A stretch of DNA of 38,352 nucleotides from Bacteroidota bacterium. Lineage in GTDB: Bacteria > Bacteroidota > Bacteroidia > Chitinophagales > Chitinophagaceae. Below the pieces are notes generated by a model. The model saw nothing but the letters and a program-made list of their open reading frames with translations. It ran no database searches and was not told the origin of the DNA. The stretch lies in assembly GCA_947476825.1 (NCBI GenBank), contig CANJRV010000023.1, positions 1 to 38,352 on the forward strand, written 5' to 3'. This document shows positions 33,402-38,352 of the stretch, piece by piece (position 1 is the first letter of the stretch; the number at the start of each line of letters is the position of its first letter). A program made the position numbers and the translations under genes.

Positions 33402-35633
33402 TTATTCCATATCCAATCGTATCACCTTATGAATGCCTTGTAATTTTTCCAAGCGAAAACACAATTCATTGAGTTCTTCTTTATGATTTACAAATACCAT
33501 AATCGTCCCTTCAAATAATCCATCATTGGAATCAATGCTCATACTGCGCATATTCATTTTTAATTCCCCCGAAACTACATTCGTAATTTTTTGAATAATC
33601 CCAACATCATCTAAACCATTTATTTTCACGCCAGTTAAAAAAGATATTTCCTTATTCTTCGCCCATTTCGCTTTCACCACACGATGCCCATAATTTGCCA
33701 ATAAGGTTGCGGCATTGGGGCAACTGGTACGATGAATTTTCAATCCTTCTCCACTGGTTACAAAACCAAAGACATCATCTCCTGGAATAGGCTGGCAACA
33801 ATTTGCCAATTTGTATTGAATCTTGTCGCTACTCTCTCCAAAGAGAATGAGCTCGTAACCCTTAGCAGGCATGCTTTTGCTAAGGTCTTCATGTATAACT
33901 TCTTTATGACTTTCCTTCTTTACTTCTTCGATTGGCGCAATTAATTTATCGCCATGCACCACAAGTTTTGATAGGTCCTTCACATCGAAAGCACCTATGG
34001 CAATTGCATAATACAAATCCAAAGGCGAAGGATATTTAAAATAGGCAGCCAATTCTTGCAACTGCGTTGTACTTGTTGTGACTTTCAAATGTTCTAACTT
34101 GCGATACAGAGCCTCCTTACCATCTTGCGCCTTAATTCTTTTTTCTTCTTTTAGATAATATTTAATTCGTGATTTCGCTTTTGCAGTCACTACAAATTTG
34201 AGCCAGTCTTCTGTTGGTTTTTGTTTTTTAGAAGAAATAATTTCAATTTGATCTGCATTTTTTAATTCATAACTAATAGACACCAATTTATAATTCACCT
34301 TCGCCCCAATACAACTTTTGCCTAATTCAGAATGTATATCAAAAGCAAAATCTAATGCAGTTGCCCCAATCGGCAACAAACGCATATCCCCTTCAGGCGT
34401 ATACACATAAATTTCTTCATTAAAAATATCACGTTTTAAATCTTGGATAAAATCCATTGCATTGCTTTCTGGATTTTGCAATAATTCACGAATGTGCTTC
34501 AACCAATCATCCAATTTAGATTCTTGTCCAGCATTCCCATCCTTATATTTCCAATGTGCAGCAAGTCCTTTTTCTGCAATTTCATTCATGCGTTCTGTTC
34601 GTATTTGCACTTCTACCCATTTACCACTTGGCCCCATCACTGTTGTGTGCAAAGCCTCATATCCATTGCTTTTGGGCGCACTTATCCAATCACGCAATCG
34701 TTCAATACTATGTTGGTAATGGTTAGTGATGATAGAAAATACTTTCCAGCAATCTTCCTTTTCTGTTTGTGTTTTTAATATAATTCGAATAGCAAATAAA
34801 TCATACACTTCTTCAAATGTAACATGCTTCGTTTTGATTTTATTCCAAATAGAATGTATGGATTTTGGTCTTCCTACTATTTCAAATGAAAAATTATTTT
34901 GTTCTAATTCTTCTTTGATGGGCTTAATAAATTCATTGATATACCTTGTTCTTTCTCGTTTCGTATCTTGGAGTTTCTGTGTGATTTCTTCAAACACATC
35001 ATTCTCTGTATACTTCATGGTTAAGTCTTCCAACTCCGATTTTATTTCATACAACCCCAATCGACTTGCCAAGGGGGCATACAAAAAAGAAGTCTCTGAT
35101 GCAATCTTTAATTGCTTATCACGCCCCATACTATCCAAGGTCCGCATGTTGTGTAAGCGGTCAGCAATTTTAATCAGAATCACCCGAGGATCATCCGCTA
35201 AAGTCAGTAGTATTTTTTTAAAATTTTCTGCTTGTTGTGTCGTGTCTTTGGATTCAACTACATAAGAAATTTTAGTCAGCCCTTCTACTATTTTGGAGGA
35301 TGTGATACCAAATTCAGATTCGATTTCTTTCAACGTTACTTCCGTATCTTCAACAGTATCATGCAATAAGGCGCAGATAACCGATGTCACACCAAGACCA
35401 ATTTCTTCGACCACAATTTTCGCAACTGCTAAAGGATGAAGTATATATGGTTCACCCGATTTACGACGCATGTGTTTATGCGCATCTGCAGCTATTTCAA
35501 AAGCACGACGAACCAAACGTTTATCACCTTTTTTCAATCGCAGCTTTAATGCTCTTAATAAAGATCGATATTCACGAAGTATCAGTTTCTTTTCTTCTTC
35601 CTCTGTTAAGGTATAGGTTTCGACGATAGACAT
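33402..35633 (-). CDS. Bifunctional (p)ppGpp synthetase/hydrolase (Rel/SpoT)
   Basis: A 743-residue long RSH enzyme that makes and degrades the stringent-response alarmone. The HD hydrolase part (about 40-200) keeps H66, HD 91-92 in LLHDTVEDT, and ADRLHNMRT at 157-165, so hydrolysis looks intact. The synthetase part has RPKSIHSIWNKI (255-266), YDLFAIRI (277-284) and EVQIRT (341-346). The C-terminal half holds TGS (about 405-465), a CCQPIPGDDVFGFVT segment of the conserved-cysteine region, and a final ACT domain. Both activities seem present, so the symbol rel or spoT is a matter of naming. It lies upstream of guaB on the same strand with a 204-base gap. A near -7 box (TACTTTTA, 35654-35661) is 20 bases before the ATG. 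Confidence 0.96.
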   Translation of the reverse strand: MSIVETYTLTEEEEKKLILREYRSLLRALKLRLKKGDKRLVRRAFEIAADAHKHMRRKSGEPYILHPLAVAKIVVEEIGLGVTSVICALLHDTVEDTEVTLKEIESEFGITSSKIVEGLTKISYVVESKDTTQQAENFKKILLTLADDPRVILIKIADRLHNMRTLDSMGRDKQLKIASETSFLYAPLASRLGLYEIKSELEDLTMKYTENDVFEEITQKLQDTKRERTRYINEFIKPIKEELEQNNFSFEIVGRPKSIHSIWNKIKTKHVTFEEVYDLFAIRIILKTQTEKEDCWKVFSIITNHYQHSIERLRDWISAPKSNGYEALHTTVMGPSGKWVEVQIRTERMNEIAEKGLAAHWKYKDGNAGQESKLDDWLKHIRELLQNPESNAMDFIQDLKRDIFNEEIYVYTPEGDMRLLPIGATALDFAFDIHSELGKSCIGAKVNYKLVSISYELKNADQIEIISSKKQKPTEDWLKFVVTAKAKSRIKYYLKEEKRIKAQDGKEALYRKLEHLKVTTSTTQLQELAAYFKYPSPLDLYYAIAIGAFDVKDLSKLVVHGDKLIAPIEEVKKESHKEVIHEDLSKSMPAKGYELILFGESSDKIQYKLANCCQPIPGDDVFGFVTSGEGLKIHRTSCPNAATLLANYGHRVVKAKWAKNKEISFLTGVKINGLDDVGIIQKITNVVSGELKMNMRSMSIDSNDGLFEGTIMVFVNHKEELNELCFRLEKLQGIHKVIRLDME

Positions 35634-35763
35634 ATTTATGTAAGGTACTATCGTAAAAGTAGTAAGCCTATGTTTAATAAAAAAATGTAAGGATTATATT
35701 TCTCAAAATAAATTTCTCTAATGCTATTTTTAGGACTCCTACTAAAATGATGTTCAGATCAAT

Positions 35764-35850
35764 TTGGGCGGCACACACGCTCTCTTTCCAAGTCCGTCCA
35801 CACCGAGGCGGATGTGGTACGGGCTTTCCATTCGATCGTTGCCGCAATGC
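35764..35850. repeat. Family A, copy 3 (inverted), different inner hairpin
   Basis: Read on the minus strand, GCATTGCGGCAACGAT and GCGTGTGTGCCGCCCAA keep the outer clamps of copies 1 and 2. The inner part is unrelated: AGTCCGT (35791-35797) pairs with ACGGGCT (35819-35825, one G-U), and CCACA (35798-35802) with TGTGG (35813-35817). Confidence 0.75.
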
Positions 35851-35861
35851 ACGGCTATAAA

Positions 35862-35890
35862 AAGGCTTCACTTTGAGATAAGCCTTCCTT
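35862..35890. repeat. Family C hairpin, degenerate copy 3
   Basis: AAGGCTTCACTTTGAG, then AAGCCTTCCTT, matches the layout of the 9626-9658 hairpin, but only AAGGCTT / AAGCCTT still pair. It lies 12 bases after family A copy 3. Confidence 0.5.
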
Positions 35891-35952
35891 ATTTCAGGAA
35901 TGGGTTCATCTTATTAAGTATATCCAAAATTGTCGCCTGTAATTATGCATGA

Positions 35953-35999
35953 GCAAATGGCCTTGATTTTTTGGTTCTTTTGTATCAAGACAAAAGAAC
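35953..35999. repeat. Family B, copy 2 (no hairpin module)
   Basis: CTTGAT (35962-35967), GTTCTTTTG (35974-35982), ATCAAG (35984-35989), CAAAAGAAC (35991-35999). These are the same interlocking stems as copy 1, with C-G replaced by T-A in the first stem. The left flank GCAAATGGCCTTG is identical to the left edge of copy 1 (12875-12887), but the 130-base hairpin is absent. Confidence 0.8.
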
Positions 36000-36074
36000 A
36001 AATGATTGTTTATAGTAAAAATTAAGTATGCGCCAAATCACAACTTTTAGTTCGACTTAAAAAATAATAATGAC

Positions 36075-36082
36075 TATCTTTA
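36075..36082 (+). promoter_or_regulatory. rsmI: Near -7 box TATCTTTA for rsmI
   Basis: It differs from TAnnTTTG only in the last base and lies six bases before the ATG at 36089, the short spacing seen at guaB. Confidence 0.4.
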
Positions 36083-36088
36083 GCCCCG

Positions 36089-36757
36089 ATGAAATTATAC
36101 GTAGTTCCAACACCTATTGGCAATTTACAAGATATAACCTTTAGGGCTATCGACACGCTAAAGCTTGTAGACATCATACTTGCAGAGGATACCAGAACCT
36201 CTGCTGTTTTATTGAAGCATTATACTATTCAAAAGCCTTTGTGGAAATACCACATGCACAATGAACATAAAGTTATCCAAAATCTAATCAGTGAAATGCA
36301 GGCTGGCAAACAAATGGCACTCATCACGGATGCTGGTACACCAGGCATTTCAGACCCTGGTTTTTTATTGGTTCGAGAGTGTATAAAAAATGATATTCCA
36401 GTAGAATGTCTACCAGGCGCAACAGCTTTCGTACCCGCATTAGTAGATAGTGGTTTCCCAATTAATCGTTTTGTGTATGAAGGATTTCTGCCTCCGAAAA
36501 AAGGAAGACAAACCTTATTGAACAAATTAAAAGAAGAAGAAAGAGCTATCGTGTTTTACGAAAGCCCACACCGCATTGTAAAAACTTTACACGAATTGAA
36601 AATCTATTTTGGCGAAAACCGTGAAGTATGTGTTTGCAGAGAATTAAGTAAAAAATTCGAAGAGCATAAAATTGGAACGCTTACAGATATTGCGTCATAT
36701 TATGAACAGCATCCCCCAAAAGGTGAGATTGTAGTAGTGCTAAAAGGAATCAATTAA
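36089..36757 (+). CDS. rsmI: 16S rRNA 2'-O-ribose C1402 methyltransferase
   Basis: RsmI methylates the ribose of C1402 in the decoding centre of 16S rRNA, using SAM. The 222-residue protein shows the tetrapyrrole-methylase-type fold signatures of the family: VPTPIGNLQDITFRA (6-20), ILAEDTRTS, LITDAGTPGISDPG, PGATAFVPALVDSGF, YEGFLPPKKGRQ and VFYESPHRI. Length is near the usual 225-290; it lacks the C-terminal extension of the longer forms. The ATG is six bases after a near-consensus -7 box. It lies 13 bases before a T9SS cargo gene on the same strand, so the two may share a transcript. Confidence 0.96.
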   Translation: MKLYVVPTPIGNLQDITFRAIDTLKLVDIILAEDTRTSAVLLKHYTIQKPLWKYHMHNEHKVIQNLISEMQAGKQMALITDAGTPGISDPGFLLVRECIKNDIPVECLPGATAFVPALVDSGFPINRFVYEGFLPPKKGRQTLLNKLKEEERAIVFYESPHRIVKTLHELKIYFGENREVCVCRELSKKFEEHKIGTLTDIASYYEQHPPKGEIVVVLKGIN

Positions 36758-36770
36758 TAATTTACAAACA

Positions 36771-37907
36771 ATGTATAATCCTACCCTCCGAAAATCGATA
36801 TTATGCATATTTTTAAGCATTCTATTTTTCCCTAGTTTTGGTCAAATAAATGGTCCATGGAATAACCCATTAAAAATGTCTTGGTCAACGGATGGGTTCA
36901 ATTTTATTGCCCCTACAATTTTCCAAGATTCGTCTGGGGTACCTTCAATAATCAAATGGAGAGGAGATACTTTAATAGCTGCATTCCAATGGTTTAGACA
37001 ACCCCAACCCTCTCCATCATGGGATAGAGTCGCTACCAAAATTTCTTATGATAATGGGGTAACGTGGTCAACACCCACACCTATACAAGTAATAGGATTA
37101 CCAACTAATTTTCAAAGGCCATTTGATCCAACGCTTACCGTTTTCAATAATGATAGTTTACGAATTTATTTTTCCACTAGCGATGGATTTCCGATGGGCG
37201 GATTAGATTCTACAGTAGATACTTATTCGGCCGTCAGCATAGATGGAATCCATTTTCAATTTGAACCTAATCCAAGAGTGGATGAAATTAACAATAGAGT
37301 GATAGATCCTGCTGTCATCTATTTTAATAATAGTTGGCACTACATTTCTCCAATTGGCGCTCCGCAAGATGGGGCATACCACTACGTTTCACCAGATGCA
37401 ATACATTTTATGTCTGTTCCAAACATCCCATCTAATAATACGCATAACTGGACAGGAAACTATATGGTGGAAAGTAATTCTGAATTGCGTTTTTACGGTT
37501 GCGGATCAAACATTTGGTATAATTCAACTTCGAATGGTGGTATCTGGAATGGATATGTAAACACGAATATTACAGGTGGCGATCCTTCTGTTGTTAAAAT
37601 AGCAAATAACAATTACTTGATGATTTATGTTGGACAACCTTATGCTACAAATACAATAGAAAATACCACAACACTGTATCCAATTCAAATTTTTCCAAAT
37701 CCAACAAAAGGGAAAATGAATATCCAATATGAAAAAGAAAATCCCACTTGTCATTATACAATTTTCGATAATAATGGCAAACCTATTTCAACAAACAAAT
37801 TACAATCTAAAAATACAGAGCTTCCTGTAGACACTTACCAAAGTGGAATTTACTACCTTCAAATTGAAGACTTCCCCAATCATTTATTTCCATTTATTGT
37901 CAACTAA
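36771..37907 (+). CDS. T9SS cargo with beta-propeller-like domain
   Basis: A 378-residue secreted protein. Signal peptide to about residue 24 (PSFG-Q). The body (about 25-300) has repeated short beta motifs with aspartates and tryptophans (SIIKWRGDTLIAAFQW, TKISYDNGVTWSTP, RPFDPTLTVFNNDSLRIYFS, AVSIDGIHFQFEPN, VIDPAVIYFNNSWHY). These resemble the five-bladed propeller of GH43-type or sialidase-like proteins. The paired acidic residues of a GH43 site cannot be assigned with confidence. The type A sorting domain begins near 305 (IQIFPNPTKGK) and ends FPFIVN. It starts 13 bases after rsmI. Possible glycan-binding or glycan-cutting surface protein; activity is inference. Confidence 0.85.
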   Translation: MYNPTLRKSILCIFLSILFFPSFGQINGPWNNPLKMSWSTDGFNFIAPTIFQDSSGVPSIIKWRGDTLIAAFQWFRQPQPSPSWDRVATKISYDNGVTWSTPTPIQVIGLPTNFQRPFDPTLTVFNNDSLRIYFSTSDGFPMGGLDSTVDTYSAVSIDGIHFQFEPNPRVDEINNRVIDPAVIYFNNSWHYISPIGAPQDGAYHYVSPDAIHFMSVPNIPSNNTHNWTGNYMVESNSELRFYGCGSNIWYNSTSNGGIWNGYVNTNITGGDPSVVKIANNNYLMIYVGQPYATNTIENTTTLYPIQIFPNPTKGKMNIQYEKENPTCHYTIFDNNGKPISTNKLQSKNTELPVDTYQSGIYYLQIEDFPNHLFPFIVN

Positions 37908-38352
37908 CTACAATCCGAATTTTATTGTAACAAAAAAAATCAAATACGCCTCTTTGTAGAAAATCAATTCAATAATACCTTACATGAGTATAGGTTTTGC
38001 TCAATCCTTACTTGTCGAGCAGTTATGTTTTTGAAAGAACATAACTATCCCTTTTTAGATTCTATTTGCCTTTCGTATCGCCTTATTTTTATAGCAATAA
38101 TACAAAGGCACTTGTTTTCCGCACTGGGACACCCCAAAATGCAATTTTTTAAAAAAAAATTACAAAATCTAAATTACTCCATGTGAGAATCTCCTATAAC
38201 ATTTTTAACCCACATTGCAAAAACAAGATGTTAATACAAATTTTTTTGCAAAAAAGATACTAATGAATTGGCTTATTTCTGTAGGGGAGTACGAGAGCAA
38301 ATATTCTATGGGCTGCATGAAGGGAGTTTTGATTTGTTGTACACAGTAGGGT
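37908..38352. other. Right-end gap, no gene supported
   Basis: No reading frame here looks real. A 9-base-arm hairpin lies at 38021-38046. The remainder is AT-rich with A/T runs near 38140-38160 and 38238-38250. The window ends before any next gene can be identified. Confidence 0.4.
38021..38056. terminator. Possible terminator hairpin after the last gene
   Basis: AGTTATGTT (38021-38029) pairs perfectly with AACATAACT (38038-38046); ATCCCTTTTT follows. It is 114 bases after the T9SS gene stop, so it may end that transcript, but the T-run is five bases away from the stem. Confidence 0.4.

Larger units (their letters stand above)
35634..36088. other. Divergent Rel-rsmI gap, packed with repeats
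   Basis: No gene is supported in these 455 bases. They hold an inverted family A copy (35764-35850), a degenerate family C hairpin (35862-35890), and family B copy 2 (35953-35999): three repeat families in 240 bases, and both promoters of the flanking genes. The final part leads into the rsmI promoter-like box. Confidence 0.6.

Noticed and set aside
34726-35265. 179-codon plus-strand frame opposite the Rel gene
   Set aside because: It is the longest shadow frame, but the minus strand encodes a complete, well-conserved enzyme here.

Overview
The window looks like a chromosomal segment of a low-GC member of the phylum Bacteroidota. Three large secreted proteins end in a C-terminal type IX secretion (T9SS) sorting domain with a YPNP-type start. 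Many genes carry the Bacteroidota promoter box TAnnTTTG and lack a clear Shine-Dalgarno sequence, and several starts are TTG. DUF4105, long-form IspH and SLBB exporter genes fit the same assignment. Order or family cannot be settled by eye. No tRNA, rRNA, CRISPR array, prophage or complete insertion sequence was seen.

Layout. 1-4117 (+): a Bax-inhibitor-1 membrane protein, a secreted M28 peptidase, fabI, and a small lipoprotein that overlaps fabI by one base. 8135-4126 (-): a tightly packed run of a T9SS cargo protein, a small secreted protein, a T9SS M43 metalloprotease and an IscA-type iron-sulfur protein. 8379-11258 (+): ispH, a membrane protein, and a toxin-antitoxin pair whose ParE-like toxin is frameshifted. 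12759-11470 and 14940-13114 (-): enolase and a secreted M14 carboxypeptidase-like protein. 15089-15644 (+): a second, intact toxin-antitoxin pair. 17285-16002 (-): glyA. 17611-23090 (+): a compact run of sugar nucleotidyltransferase, nitronate monooxygenase-like protein, SLBB polysaccharide-export protein and Wzz-like chain-length protein. 26242-23087 (-): scpA and an ABC-2 exporter pair. 26801-30365 (+): radA, comF and a beta-helix lipoprotein. 35633-30455 (-): a long Rel/SpoT enzyme, guaB and a DUF4105 membrane protein. 36089-37907 (+): rsmI and a T9SS cargo protein.

Most genes are housekeeping (fatty acid, isoprenoid, one-carbon, GTP and ppGpp metabolism, glycolysis, chromosome segregation, DNA repair, rRNA methylation) with cell-surface and secretion genes between them. 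The surface theme recurs: three T9SS cargoes, two lipoproteins, three secreted peptidases and part of a polysaccharide export system.

The least ordinary content is between the genes. At least four families of short structured repeats occupy the intergenic gaps. (A) An element with constant outer clamps GCGGCA/TGCCGC and an exchangeable inner hairpin, three copies. (B) An element with two interlocking stems that shows a compensatory base change between its two copies; one copy carries an extra 130-base hairpin module. (C) A perfect 20-base-arm hairpin, with a second copy whose stem is kept by G-U pairs. (D) Small palindromes with a fixed 3-base centre (mostly TGC) and freely varying arms, clustered around the two toxin-antitoxin loci. 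These are the best candidates here for something undescribed. None can be called novel without a genome-wide search.
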